From: Rhizobium sp. ARZ01
Lineage (GTDB): Bacteria; Pseudomonadota; Alphaproteobacteria; Rhizobiales; Rhizobiaceae
DNA length: 64,000 nucleotides
Assembly (NCBI RefSeq): GCF_014851675.1
Contig: NZ_JACVAE010000001.1
Coordinates: forward strand, 2,728,001-2,792,000
Reading direction: 5' to 3'
How positions within the stretch are numbered: the stretch's first letter is position 1; every line of letters starts with the position of its first letter. The notes below the pieces were generated by a model. It searched no databases. It was not told the DNA's origin and saw only the letters and a program-made list of their open reading frames with translations. Positions 1 through 8,755 of the stretch are shown in pieces. Both the position numbers and the translations under genes were made by a program.

Positions 1-123
1 GCCGCCGCCCTCGAAGGCGACGTTTGCGGCGGCCTCAGCGGTCGCGATCGCCGAAAGCATCGCCTGCCGGTTGGCGGCGAAGGCTTCGCTGCGCGGCGAA
101 ATGTTGGAATGCAGGACCGCCAT
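1..123 (-). CDS. mccB: Methylcrotonoyl-CoA carboxylase beta subunit, N-terminal fragment
   Basis: Only the first 41 codons lie in the window; the gene continues past the left edge on the minus strand. The peptide starts [15 protein letters not shown] and continues through NRQAM, which resembles the N-terminus of carboxyltransferase subunits of 3-methylcrotonyl-CoA carboxylase. Its ATG overlaps the stop of the upstream gene as TAATG, so the two are translationally coupled. That upstream gene encodes isovaleryl-CoA dehydrogenase, which makes the substrate of this biotin enzyme in leucine breakdown. The assignment rests on a short N-terminus plus context; another acyl-CoA carboxylase beta subunit is the main alternative. 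Confidence 0.75.
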   Translation of the reverse strand, partial: MAVLHSNISPRSEAFAANRQAMLSAIATAEAAANVAFEGGG

Positions 124-1286
124 TATGCCGTTTCCCCGAAAATCTCGCGGCCTATCAGCATGCGCCTGATCTCGGAGGTACCTGCACCGATTTCATAGAG
201 CTTGGCGTCGCGCAGCAGGCGCCCTGTCGGATAGTCATTGATGTAGCCGTTGCCGCCGAGCGCCTGGATCGCCTGCAGCGCCTGCTGCGTGGCCTGCTCG
301 GCCGCATAGAGGATGCAACCGGCCGCGTCCTTACGGGTCGTCTCGCCGCGATCGCAGGCCGCCGCCACCGCATAGACATAGGCACGCGCCGAATTGAGTG
401 CGACATACATGTCGGCCACCTTGCCCTGCAGGAACTGGAACTCGCCGATGGGACGCTCGAACTGCTTGCGTTCGTGCACGTAGGGAACGACGACATCGAG
501 GCAGGCGGCCATGATGCCGAGTGGACCGCCGGACAGCACCACGCGCTCATAGTCGAGGCCGGACATCAAGACGTTGACGCCGCGCCCCTCCCCGCCAAGG
601 ATGTTTTCCGCCGGAACGTCGCAGTTCTCAAAGACAAGCTCGCAGGTGTTGGAGCCGCGCATGCCGAGCTTGTCGAGCTTTTGCGCGGTGGAGAAGCCCT
701 TGAAGCCCTTCTCGACCAGGAAGGCGGTGATGCCGCGCGGGCCGGCGTCCGGATCGGTCTTGGCGTAGACGACCAGCACGTCGGCGTCCGGGCCATTGGT
801 GATCCACATCTTGTTGCCGTTCAAGATATAACGGTCGCCCCGCTTCTCCGCCCGCAACTTCATCGACACGACGTCGGATCCCGCTCCCGGCTCAGACATG
901 GCAAGTGCACCGACATGTTCGCCGGCAATCAGCTTCGGCAAGTATTTTGCCCGCTGGCCATCCGTGCCGTTGCGCATGATCTGGTTGACGCAGAGATTGG
1001 AATGAGCGCCGTAAGAGAGGCCCACCGAGGCCGAGGCACGGCTGATCTCCTCCATCGCCACGCAATGGGCGACATAACCCATGCCCGCCCCGCCATAGTC
1101 CTCCGAAGCCGTGATCCCGAGCAGGCCGAGATCGCCCATCTGCTGCCAGAGCGACAGAGGAAAGGCATTGTTCCGGTCGATGTCACTCGCGATCGGCGCG
1201 ATCCGTTCTGCGGCAAACCGGCGCACGCTGTTGCGCAGCGTCTCAATCTCCTCGCCAAGCCCGAAGTTCATTCCGGCAGTATACAT
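123..1286 (-). CDS. ivd: Isovaleryl-CoA dehydrogenase
   Basis: FAD-dependent acyl-CoA dehydrogenase of 387 residues that oxidises isovaleryl-CoA to 3-methylcrotonyl-CoA in leucine catabolism, passing electrons to ETF. The family signatures [12 protein letters not shown] (about 127-138) and WITNG (about 161-165) are present. The likely catalytic base is Glu247 in GLDYERVV; the usual acyl-CoA dehydrogenase position near the C-terminus is Gly ([10 protein letters not shown]). That swap is the hallmark of isovaleryl-CoA dehydrogenases. The start at 1286 is chosen for a GGAGGG Shine-Dalgarno sequence about 7 bases upstream and normal family length; the frame is open further upstream but that part is not family-like. 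It is followed directly by mccB, giving a leucine-degradation operon. Confidence 0.93.
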   Translation of the reverse strand: MYTAGMNFGLGEEIETLRNSVRRFAAERIAPIASDIDRNNAFPLSLWQQMGDLGLLGITASEDYGGAGMGYVAHCVAMEEISRASASVGLSYGAHSNLCVNQIMRNGTDGQRAKYLPKLIAGEHVGALAMSEPGAGSDVVSMKLRAEKRGDRYILNGNKMWITNGPDADVLVVYAKTDPDAGPRGITAFLVEKGFKGFSTAQKLDKLGMRGSNTCELVFENCDVPAENILGGEGRGVNVLMSGLDYERVVLSGGPLGIMAACLDVVVPYVHERKQFERPIGEFQFLQGKVADMYVALNSARAYVYAVAAACDRGETTRKDAAGCILYAAEQATQQALQAIQALGGNGYINDYPTGRLLRDAKLYEIGAGTSEIRRMLIGREIFGETA

Positions 1287-1671
1287 AGTCAGATCCCTCC
1301 ACTGCGACGCCTGACACCCGTCGCGATTTTTTTGATTCCGCACTTCAGGTCTTTGTTCTTGCGCATGTTTTTTCTTGAAGCCTGTCTCCCTTTTGGGAGA
1401 TTTGCATTGAGAGCGAGCGGAACGGTGCATGACGTGTTGCAGAAGGGCACGGCGCTGACTGCTACGAATGATGCTGCGCCTGCGCCCTGAGATGCAAATT
1501 TCACGAATCCGGCAACGCTCCTCCAATGCGCCAATAGAAGACAGCGTGCCATTTTCCGGCAAAGAGTGCGATCCCCATTTTATCCCAAGGGCTTTCCGCG
1601 CCGCAAAGCACCGGAATTCCAGGCTTGGGGAAAATCCCCGGGCGACGGCGAAAAAAGCTTCACAAAAGCTA
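1287..1671. other. Intergenic region upstream of ivd, no gene seen
   Basis: I see no convincing gene on either strand. It should hold the ivd promoter (leftward). A short perfect dyad lies at 1385-1400 (TCTCCC, four-base TTTT centre, GGGAGA), about 100 bases before the ivd start. It could be an operator or a small hairpin; I do not recognise it as a known regulator site. Confidence 0.4.
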
Positions 1672-1701
1672 TTGACGCCGCGCGGGCATTTGTGGTCTAT
1701 G
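1672..1701 (+). promoter_or_regulatory. Candidate sigma-70-type promoter of tRNA-Val
   Basis: TTGACG at 1672-1677 is followed after 18 bases by TCTATG at 1696-1701, ending 14 bases before the mature tRNA. The -35 is near consensus and the -10 is weak, as is common in rhizobial stable-RNA promoters. The assignment is by spacing and position only. Confidence 0.45.
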
Positions 1702-1715
1702 CGCCCACATCGGAT

Positions 1716-1790
<75 letters not shown>

Positions 1791-1807
1791 TCCAAGTTTC
1801 TGATTTG

Positions 1808-1839
1808 AAAGGCCTTTCGCGAAAGCGAGAGGCCTTTTT
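1808..1839 (+). terminator. Intrinsic terminator after tRNA-Val
   Basis: AAAGGCCT pairs with AGGCCTTT (8 bp), with an inner TCGC/GCGA stem closed by a GAAA tetraloop and followed by a T-run. It lies 18 bases after the tRNA end, so it most simply terminates the tRNA transcript. Confidence 0.85.
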
Positions 1840-2072
1840 CTCGTTGTAGCGGCAAGGCTCGCGAGCCTGGAAAGCGCATGGCTTCGCGATCCCCGACCCC
1901 ATGCTGGCTCCACCCTCCCCTTCGACGGGAGTAACCCAGCATTCATGACGCTTCTTCTTCGCCGCACGCCCTTTCCACGCGGAACCTCTTTCTTACACCT
2001 CAGGTAGCAAACCGCGAATATAACCATGCAGCCAAACGTAGGGACCTCAGCACTTAAACGAGGATATTACAG

Positions 2073-3725
2073 ATGGCATTGCAAGTTTTCGCATCCGACT
2101 TCATCGGCGCCGGCCTTCGCATTGATCTTAGCACGACGGATGACCTCTATGTCGGCCCTGCTGCTACGATCGCCCGAACCGACGCCGCAAGTTACACGGA
2201 CTTCACAATCGTCGGTACCGGTAGCAACCACCGTCTAGATGTCGCCGGCACTATTCTCGGCGGGGGAATCGCAATCGAGATCGGCGATGCGGCGGCTGAC
2301 GCCGGCAACGTAGTGAACATCGCGGTCGGCGGCAACGTGCGGAGCTATCGTTCGGACGCCATCGGGATTCAAATGAATGGGAGCTGGAACGTGCTTACCA
2401 ACGCCGGCGATATTTGGGCGCAAGGCTTGGGCGTAGTCATGTACTCCTATGATGCCACGACCGCGAAAATCACAAACAGCGGCACGATCGCGTCGGAAAA
2501 AACCGGAATAGTCAGGTACAATTCTCCTCACGTCAATGGAACCATTTCCGTGATGAACAGCGGGATCATCTCCGGAGCATGGAACTCGTACGATGGACGA
2601 GATGACGTCGCCGCAAAAGACCTTGTGACCAATACCGGCCGAATGATCGGGAACGTCAGTCTCGGCGGCGGCGATGACATCTACAACGGCACAAACGGCC
2701 GGCTGTCCGGTGATGTGATCGGTGGACATGGCAATGATGAAATCCGTGGCGGCGTCGACGATGAAGTTCTCCATGGCGGAGAGGGCAGCGACAGACTTTA
2801 TGGCGGAAGCGGCAACGACACACTCAACGGCGACACGGACAAGGATCTCCTGGATGGGGGCGTCGGCGCTGACACCCTGTCCGGTGGCTTGGGAGATGAT
2901 ACCTATGTCGTCGACAATCCCGGTGACAAAGTGACGGAAAACGCCGACGAGGGCACCGACCTCGTCCAGGCTGCGATCAGCCACACCCTTGGGGTCAACG
3001 TCGAAAATCTGACGTTGACCGGCACGGTGAAGATCAACGGCACCGGCAACAGCCTGGCAAACGTCCTCTTCGGCAATGCCGCCGACAACGTGCTCGATGG
3101 CAAGGCCGGCGCCGACAAGATGCAGGGCGGTAAGGGCAACGACACCTATATCGTCGACAACCTGGCCGACGCTGTGGCGGAGAAGGCGAACGAAGGCGTC
3201 GATCTCGTCAAGGCATCCGTCAACGCCACGCTTTCGGTCAATGTCGAAAACCTGACGTTGACAGGAACGGGCAACATCAACGGCACCGGCAATGCCCTTG
3301 CCAACGTCATCAAGGGGACCACCGGCATCAACACGCTGAAGGGCAAAGCCGGAAACGACATGCTTTATGGCGGCACCGGTGCGGACAAGCTCTATGGCGG
3401 GCTGGGTGCCGATACCTTCGTCTTCATGTCGGCAACCGACTCCACGGTCGCTTCGTCCGGTCGCGACACGATTTACGATTTCAGCCGCGCGCAAGGCGAC
3501 AAGATCAATCTCAAGGCGATCGACGCCAGCACGAAATCCGGCGGCGACCAAGCCTTCACCTTCATTGGCGCGGAGAAGTTCCACAAGAAGGCCGGAGAAC
3601 TGCGCTTCGAGAAGAAGTCCGGCGACACATTCATCCAGGGCGACGTGAACGGCGATGGAAAGGCCGACTTCTCGATCGTGCTCGACCTCAGCCTTACGAT
3701 GAGCAAATCGGACTTTATCCTCTGA
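2073..3725 (+). CDS. Secreted RTX (hemolysin-type calcium-binding) repeat protein
   Basis: A 550-residue protein without an N-terminal signal peptide. Residues about 1-200 form a Gly/Asn/Ser-rich, beta-helix-like region. From about 205 on there are repeated calcium-binding nonapeptides (GGHGNDEIR, GGEGSDRLY, GGSGNDTLN, GGLGDDTYV, GGTGADKLY). Two homologous blocks of roughly 85-90 residues each carry GNDTYIVDN-type, VNVENLTLTGT and NGTGN-type motifs in tandem. The C-terminal block (SGRDTIYDFS, and a hydrophobic tail ending in SDFIL) matches the uncleaved C-terminal signal of type I secreted proteins. No enzymatic domain is recognisable, so the cargo function is unknown; adhesion or matrix roles are possible. 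No type I secretion genes lie nearby, so export would depend on transporters elsewhere. Confidence 0.85.
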   Translation: MALQVFASDFIGAGLRIDLSTTDDLYVGPAATIARTDAASYTDFTIVGTGSNHRLDVAGTILGGGIAIEIGDAAADAGNVVNIAVGGNVRSYRSDAIGIQMNGSWNVLTNAGDIWAQGLGVVMYSYDATTAKITNSGTIASEKTGIVRYNSPHVNGTISVMNSGIISGAWNSYDGRDDVAAKDLVTNTGRMIGNVSLGGGDDIYNGTNGRLSGDVIGGHGNDEIRGGVDDEVLHGGEGSDRLYGGSGNDTLNGDTDKDLLDGGVGADTLSGGLGDDTYVVDNPGDKVTENADEGTDLVQAAISHTLGVNVENLTLTGTVKINGTGNSLANVLFGNAADNVLDGKAGADKMQGGKGNDTYIVDNLADAVAEKANEGVDLVKASVNATLSVNVENLTLTGTGNINGTGNALANVIKGTTGINTLKGKAGNDMLYGGTGADKLYGGLGADTFVFMSATDSTVASSGRDTIYDFSRAQGDKINLKAIDASTKSGGDQAFTFIGAEKFHKKAGELRFEKKSGDTFIQGDVNGDGKADFSIVLDLSLTMSKSDFIL

Positions 3726-3979
3726 GCCGACGCCGGCGGTCGCATCTGAGGGATAGCAAACGCCGGTTTCTGACGTGGCGCGCGGTTCCAAAGCCGCGTC
3801 CCGCTGATCGCCATTGGCGACCTTTCGGCTACGTGCGGAGTCGGCTGGAATTGATGCCGGCCTTTTGCCTGCCCCCTTATCGACATTCGCTTTGAACCGG
3901 TTGACGAAAGGCTGCCATTCGCGTTTCAAGGGACAGCGGGATACCGCGCCCCTTTGTCCTTTCCCACAAGGCCACCGAG

Positions 3980-4342
3980 ATGAAGTCCTTGAAGCCAGGC
4001 CCCTCCGGCAACCGTCCTGAAGACCAGTTTCACGAGGCGATGCTGGCCCTTTACGACACCTGCGCCATGCTGGGCTTCCGGCCGGTGCTATTCCGCCGTT
4101 ACGTCATTCTGAACGGTGGCGTCGCCGCGGCGAAGGAGCTTGTCTTCAAGCCCGGAACCACCGGCCTCGAACGGTTGATCGACCTCGGAAAGCCGGAGCT
4201 TTCGATGGAGGCGACGATGCTACTTGAAAAATTCCAGCCGCTCTTTTCTGCCGGCGAACTCAAAGAGGCGCGTGAACGCCTGGCAAGCGCCAATCGCTCC
4301 CGCTCGCGCGGCCGCCTGACCGCAAGTCCGACGCCCCGGTAG
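3980..4342 (+). CDS. Small conserved-type protein of unknown function (120 aa)
   Basis: A 120-residue basic protein with a predicted mostly helical core: FHEAMLALYDTCAMLGFRP, then GGVAAAKELV, then GLERLIDLGKPELSMEATML, and FSAGELKEARERL near the end. This layout resembles a widespread family of roughly 100-residue proteins of unknown function seen in many bacteria. The C-terminal 20 residues are Arg/Ser-rich and probably disordered. It is preceded by an AGG-type ribosome site and stands alone between the RTX gene and a leftward small gene. I assign no function. Confidence 0.6.
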   Translation: MKSLKPGPSGNRPEDQFHEAMLALYDTCAMLGFRPVLFRRYVILNGGVAAAKELVFKPGTTGLERLIDLGKPELSMEATMLLEKFQPLFSAGELKEARERLASANRSRSRGRLTASPTPR

Positions 4343-4479
4343 CTCCTTAAAAAACCCGCGGCAAGCCGGGGTGGCAGGTTCGGTATCGGCACAAGGTGTC
4401 CGACACAACGCAATACTACATGCAGTTGCGTCAGGACGCCTTGGGCCGATCTTGCCTGCGTGCATGATCCCTCAGCGCC

Positions 4480-4704
4480 TCAGGCGCAAAGCCGATCCAG
4501 GGCAACCACCGGGCGCCGCAGCCCGCGAAGCGCGTCATCACGCCCCTGCGAACGGGCTTCGGCGACTATCACGGCAATCGTTTCGGTAATGATACGGCAG
4601 CAATCCGGCGACATCGCCGGCAGCATGAAACTCGGGTCTGTGGCCTGCATTCTCGTGAGGGTCGTGCCAAGCAGCGCCCCCCATTCCTCCGGCGTTCGTG
4701 CCAT
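4480..4704 (-). CDS. Small hypothetical protein (74 aa)
   Basis: A short protein, MARTPEEWGALLG onward, predicted to be soluble and helical, with no family I recognise. It is supported by a good Shine-Dalgarno (AAGGGGAA, 5-6 bases before ATG) and by an AT-rich upstream region that looks like a promoter. It points leftward, convergent with the 120-aa gene. It could be a non-conserved open frame. Confidence 0.45.
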   Translation of the reverse strand: MARTPEEWGALLGTTLTRMQATDPSFMLPAMSPDCCRIITETIAVIVAEARSQGRDDALRGLRRPVVALDRLCA

Positions 4705-5092
4705 GGAATTCCCCTTTTGAAGCGTAGTTTTTTGGCTGAGTTATGTGCTTATGCGCGCATATATACACAATCATACACATAATTCCACAAAAATGTGGGA
4801 AGATGACAGATAAGGCACGACTTCCTTGCGCAAGGAATCCGCAGGATACTCGCCGACAAGCATCAAGGACTTTCCCATGAAAAATAGAGTGCAACAGAAT
4901 AGACGCCTCGGCCACCGACGCCTTTCGATTTATTGAAATGAAATCATGCGCTTGAATATCAAGGCAAAAGAGACGGCGCCAAAACTCGCTTCCAGTCCTC
5001 CTGCACCAGCTGAAGACAAAATATCCCACACCCGTGAGAGTTAAAGTGAGCTTTGTAGAGTATTGGCCGCGTGCATCAGCATTGCACGTCGA
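4705..5092. other. AT-rich intergenic region with a perfect 12-bp palindrome
   Basis: No gene seen. The stretch 4728-4800 is clearly richer in AT than its surroundings and probably contains the promoter of the leftward 74-aa gene. TATGCGCGCATA at 4750-4761 is a perfect palindrome about 46 bases before that start codon and next to TATATACACA. It could be an operator; the regulator is unknown. Confidence 0.4.
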
Positions 5093-6337
5093 TCACTGCT
5101 TTTTCGCTTCGGCCTTCGTTTCTTGGGCCTGATCGAAGACCAATCCAGTATCCGGCCCCGCACCGAGCAGTTGCTCCTGCGGCGTCAGCGTCAAAAGGTC
5201 GATCGGCGTTGCAACGGTTGTCGCGGCGATCCTGCCGATGCCGCCTGCCGTTCCCGCGACGACTGCGGTAATACCTTCCCCGAGTGAGACATCGGAGTCC
5301 GTCAGCGTCTGACCATTCACGAGCCGGTTGCCGATCAGCTTCACGATCTCCGGACTCTCGGCGAATTTGCCGTGGTTCAGACTGTCTTCCGACTTCACCT
5401 TGGTCAGGTCGACGACCGTGATGCCTGCCTTCTCGAACTGGGCGCGGTAGGGCTCCTCGGCGGGATTGACTTGGCCAAGGCGCTGCACGTCTCCCGAAAT
5501 GAACCGCGACAAGGCCAATGCCTTGTCGTCCTGCGAAACGAAGATCGTGATATTCGGTTTCTTCTCACCGAGATCAGACCACTGGCGTGCAAACACATCG
5601 ATGTCGATATCCGGCGAAGCGAGAACGACGTTTTCGATCTTCGCCGCGACGCGTCCGTCGCGGATCGCCATCTGTCGAAGCGCTTCCATCGCAAGCCAGG
5701 TGCCCATCGAGTGGGCAAGGATGGTAATATCCTTGACCCCCTTTTCCTGCTCCAGCACCTTCAAGAGCCGCTCCAGGCCGGTGCGCGAGTAGTTTGTGCT
5801 TTCCTTGTCGTAGTTGTAGTCGAACACCTTGGCGCGCGAGGGCCAGGTAAACAGGATTGGTGTCACCACAGCACCCGAATCGTGCACGATCTGGGCAAAT
5901 CGGAACACGGCGTCTTCGTAGCGGTTGTTGAAACCGTGCACGAACACCATCACGTGACCGTCCTTGTTGTGGACGCGGAACCACTCTTCACCGCCCTCGA
6001 GGGATTCCAATTGCCGCACCTTCGTGACGGCGAAGTCCTTTTCCGGATCGGGCGGCAATTTCTTCGGCCATTGCACCTGGCCCGCCTTGCGCTTGCTGTC
6101 AGGCGGTATCGAGACGGCGAGTTCGGTCAGGTAGGGACGGGCGCTGCGTTCACCGGAAAAGAGCGTGTTGGGATCGCCCGACGGCAAGCGCGTGGTGGCA
6201 ATCAGCATGTCAACGGTGGACGTTCCCGCAACGGGGGAAGTTAGCGCGATCGGGGCCATGTAACCCTTTTTGCCGCCACATGCGGCCAGCGCCACCGAAA
6301 GCGACAGGACCACTGCTATACGCCATACACTTCGCAT
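5093..6337 (-). CDS. Alpha/beta-hydrolase lipoprotein (DUF900 type)
   Basis: A 414-residue predicted lipoprotein. A hydrophobic signal ends in a lipobox LAAC with the lipid-anchored Cys at about residue 20. The hydrolase core has VMVFVHGFNN (oxyanion region), the nucleophile elbow AHSMGTW, an acidic residue in ASPDIDIDVF or a later loop, and a C-terminal His in LNHGKF. This fits the DUF900 serine hydrolase family; the substrate is unknown, probably an ester or lipid at the cell envelope. I chose ATG at 6337 over the in-frame GTG nine bases upstream because AGAGGTGGG is well placed before the ATG. It is likely monocistronic. Confidence 0.85.
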   Translation of the reverse strand: MRSVWRIAVVLSLSVALAACGGKKGYMAPIALTSPVAGTSTVDMLIATTRLPSGDPNTLFSGERSARPYLTELAVSIPPDSKRKAGQVQWPKKLPPDPEKDFAVTKVRQLESLEGGEEWFRVHNKDGHVMVFVHGFNNRYEDAVFRFAQIVHDSGAVVTPILFTWPSRAKVFDYNYDKESTNYSRTGLERLLKVLEQEKGVKDITILAHSMGTWLAMEALRQMAIRDGRVAAKIENVVLASPDIDIDVFARQWSDLGEKKPNITIFVSQDDKALALSRFISGDVQRLGQVNPAEEPYRAQFEKAGITVVDLTKVKSEDSLNHGKFAESPEIVKLIGNRLVNGQTLTDSDVSLGEGITAVVAGTAGGIGRIAATTVATPIDLLTLTPQEQLLGAGPDTGLVFDQAQETKAEAKKQ

Positions 6338-6577
6338 CCGGCCCACCTCTGACAGTGCGGCGCGCTAGCGCCCCTCCCCGAAACGAGTCCGCCTGCAAGC
6401 TCCCCGCAAGACGGCCCGCTTTTCTTAGGAAAGGTTTAACCAGCAAAATCGAGGCAGGCAATCGGTTATCGTAAGCAAACAGCGTCGAGCAGGTACGCAA
6501 GCCGGGAATTGCGACCCAGGCGCCACAGATGATTGCGGGGCACAAGGCCATGCCCCACAAAGGTCATCTCTTCGCTC

Positions 6578-7726
6578 TTACCACTCCGCGACGCTACCGT
6601 CGGCGTGGCGCCAGACCGGGTTGCGCCAGCGGTGTCCTTCCTTGGCGCGCTCGATCACATAAGCCTCGTCCACCTCGATGCCGAGACCGGGACCCTGCGG
6701 GATTGAAACGAAGCCGTCCGCATAGTGAAACACCTCCTTGTTGGAGATGTAGTCGAGGATATCATTGCCCTGGTTGTAGTGGATACCGAGGCTCTGCTCC
6801 TGGATGAAGGCATTGTGGGAGACAGCATCGACCTGCAGGCACGCGGCAAGCGCAATCGGCCCGAGCGGGCAATGCGGTGCCAGCGCCACGTCATAGGCCT
6901 CGGCCATCGCGGCGATCTTGCGGCATTCGGTGATGCCGCCGGCGTGGCTGAGGTCCGGCTGGATGATGTCGACATAGCCGTCCGACAGCACAGACTTAAA
7001 ATCCCAGCGCGAATAAAGGCGTTCGCCGAGCGCGATCGGCGTCGAGCAGTGGTTGGCGATCTCCTTCAGTGTCTCGCGATTCTCGGAGAGCACCGGCTCC
7101 TCGATGAACATCAGCTTGTAAGGCTCGAGTTCCTTCGCCAGCACCTTTGCCATCGGCTTGTGCACGCGGCCGTGGAAGTCGACACCGATGCCGATATGCG
7201 GGCCGATCGCCTCGCGGATGGTGGCGATTGTCTCCACCGCCTTCTCCACCTTGTCCCAGGCATCGACGATCTGCATCTCCTCGCAGCCGTTGAGCTTGAT
7301 CGCCTTGAACCCGCGGGCAACGACCTCCCTGGCGTTGTTGGCGACGTCGGAGGGGCGGTCGCCGCCGATCCAGGAATAGACCTTGATGCGGTCGCGGCAC
7401 TGGCCGCCGAGCAACTGGTGGATCGGCTGGCCATAGGCCTTGCCCTTGATGTCCCACAGCGCCTGGTCGATGCCGGCAAGTGCGGACATGTGGACCGCAC
7501 CGCCGCGATAGAAGCCGCCGCGATACATCACCTGCCAGTGGTCCTCGATCAGCATCGGGTCCCTGCCGACGAGATAGTCGGCGAGCTCGTGCACGGCGGC
7601 TTCCACCGTCAGCGCCCTGCCCTCGACGACTGGCTCGCCCCAGCCGACGATGCCTTCATCGGTCTCGATTTTCAGAAACAGCCAGCGCGGCGGAACGACA
7701 AAGGTGGTGAGCTTGGTGATCTTCAT
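6578..7726 (-). CDS. dgoD: D-galactonate dehydratase
   Basis: A 382-residue enolase-superfamily enzyme, the same length as E. coli DgoD. It dehydrates D-galactonate to 2-keto-3-deoxy-D-galactonate. Visible active-site residues are Asp183 and His185 in GVDFHGR, Glu209 in FIEEP, Glu235 in ALGERLY and His285 in ALAPHCP. These match the Mg ligands and acid/base pair known for DgoD. The start at 7726 ([15 protein letters not shown]) is fixed by family length. The gene lies 63 bp after a FadR-type regulator on the same strand, and a UxaA-family dehydratase is divergent, giving a sugar-acid utilisation locus. No dgoK or dgoA homologue is in the window. Confidence 0.92.
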   Translation of the reverse strand: MKITKLTTFVVPPRWLFLKIETDEGIVGWGEPVVEGRALTVEAAVHELADYLVGRDPMLIEDHWQVMYRGGFYRGGAVHMSALAGIDQALWDIKGKAYGQPIHQLLGGQCRDRIKVYSWIGGDRPSDVANNAREVVARGFKAIKLNGCEEMQIVDAWDKVEKAVETIATIREAIGPHIGIGVDFHGRVHKPMAKVLAKELEPYKLMFIEEPVLSENRETLKEIANHCSTPIALGERLYSRWDFKSVLSDGYVDIIQPDLSHAGGITECRKIAAMAEAYDVALAPHCPLGPIALAACLQVDAVSHNAFIQEQSLGIHYNQGNDILDYISNKEVFHYADGFVSIPQGPGLGIEVDEAYVIERAKEGHRWRNPVWRHADGSVAEW

Positions 7727-7789
7727 GGTCTTCAGGTCCGTTTGGAGATGATCTTCGTGATTGGGAGCGAGGTGGGCCAACCGTTGCGG

Positions 7790-8566
7790 TCAGGGTGTGT
7801 CCGCCTGGCCGCGCTTTCGCATCGCCGGCGCGAGGTCGCGCGCGGCATGGTCGAGCATCCTGTGCGCGCAGGCACGCGCGGTGTGCCCATCGCGCATGCG
7901 CAGCGCTTCGACGAGTTCGCGGTGGATGGCGAGCGCCTCGTCGCGCTTGTCGACGGCCTCGTTGGAGCGATGCAACGAGTACATCAGCGCCGCGTGGATG
8001 ATGGAGGAAAGCTGGCGAAAAACCTGGTTGTGGCTGGCTTTCAGCAGGATCTCATGAAATTGCACGTCGGCACGGGTAAAGGCCTCCGTATTCCGGCCTG
8101 CATTGCGCATCCGGGCCCAGGCGTTCTCCAGATCGGCGATCTCCTGAACAGTCGCGCGCTCGGCGGCAAGCTCAGCCGCGACCGGCTCGACCGTGCGCCG
8201 TGTCTCCAGGATACAGCCGAGCAGGTCGAGGTCCTGTATGCGCGGCCCCATCCATTCAAGGATCTGCGGATCGAGGATGTTCCATTCCTCCTTCTCGCAC
8301 ACCACCGTGCCGATGCGCGGGCGGCCGTAGACCAGCCCCTTGGCCGCAAGGACCTTCAGTGATTCCCGGATGACCGTGCGACTGACCCCGTAGAGCTCAC
8401 AAAGGTCGTTTTCCGTCGGAAGCACGCTGCCGACGGGATAGTGCTCGGAACAGATGTCGAGACCAATGGCGGCAATAACGCTCTTCTGCACGCGCGGCCG
8501 TTTGGACTGCTGCGCCTCGCCCGCCGCCTTACCCTCGCCGCCACCTTGTCCGCTCGTCGTGTCCAT
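7790..8566 (-). CDS. GntR/FadR-family regulator of the sugar-acid locus
   Basis: A 258-residue regulator with a winged helix (about 27-90: PTENDLCELYGVSRTVIRE, then LKVLAAKGLV) followed by an all-helical FCD effector domain. FCD metal-ligand-type residues appear in DVQFHEILL, IHRELVEALR and CAHRMLDHA. Such proteins usually respond to sugar acids and repress linked genes. The context (dgoD downstream, UxaA family divergent) suggests a DgoR-like role; the effector is not deducible. The start is uncertain. ATG 8566 gives a normal length, whereas an in-frame ATG at 8623 sits inside the 46-bp inverted repeat that I read as operator DNA, with GGGTGGA in the repeat centre as its possible ribosome site. 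Confidence 0.82.
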   Translation of the reverse strand: MDTTSGQGGGEGKAAGEAQQSKRPRVQKSVIAAIGLDICSEHYPVGSVLPTENDLCELYGVSRTVIRESLKVLAAKGLVYGRPRIGTVVCEKEEWNILDPQILEWMGPRIQDLDLLGCILETRRTVEPVAAELAAERATVQEIADLENAWARMRNAGRNTEAFTRADVQFHEILLKASHNQVFRQLSSIIHAALMYSLHRSNEAVDKRDEALAIHRELVEALRMRDGHTARACAHRMLDHAARDLAPAMRKRGQADTP

Positions 8567-8609
8567 CCCGCTTCCGCCGGCTTGTTCGCTTCGGTCGCAT
8601 CCTGTCAGA

Positions 8610-8655
8610 GCTTTATTCATCATACAATATCCACCCAATGTATGATGAATAAAGC
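8610..8655. promoter_or_regulatory. 46-bp perfect inverted repeat, candidate operator or hairpin
   Basis: GCTTTATTCATCATACA (8610-8626) and its exact complement TGTATGATGAATAAAGC (8639-8655) flank a 12-base spacer. The 17-bp arms are perfect and AT-rich in GC-rich surroundings. It lies between the FadR-type gene (leftward) and the UxaA-family gene (rightward). Each arm contains a TGTATGAT half-site like those of FadR-type operators. On the minus strand the spacer holds GGGTGGA followed by ATG ATG in the arm, so a transcript could also fold the start region into a hairpin. Confidence 0.75.
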
Positions 8656-8688
8656 CGAATGGGGTTCCGGGGTGAGCTTGCGGTGCAT

Positions 8689-8726
8689 TCAATCATAATT
8701 GACTTTTGCCGACATTGTGCATAATG
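8689..8726. promoter_or_regulatory. Two additional candidate operator half-site pairs
   Basis: TCAAT-CATA-ATTGA (8689-8702) and CATT-GTGCAT-AATG (8713-8726) are short dyads resembling the ATCATACAAT core of the larger inverted repeat at 8610-8655. They lie 30-67 bases before the UxaA-family start codon, where a repressor would block its promoter. The assignment is by similarity between sites within this region only. Confidence 0.4.
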
Positions 8727-8755
8727 CGCTCATCCCGTGCCGCAGGAGTTCAGCC

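Noticed and set aside
24..1490. A long rightward open frame opposite ivd
   Set aside because: It is an antisense shadow of a well-supported acyl-CoA dehydrogenase.
2900..3350. Direct nucleotide repeats that might be a CRISPR array
   Set aside because: They encode the two homologous protein blocks of the RTX gene, without short identical repeats and unique spacers.
2235..3929. A leftward open frame opposite the RTX gene
   Set aside because: Repetitive RTX DNA opens several frames; the plus-strand frame alone has RTX motifs.
6725..8362. A long rightward open frame across dgoD and the regulator
   Set aside because: It overlaps two supported genes in antisense and is rich in the low-complexity residues that codon bias creates in such frames.
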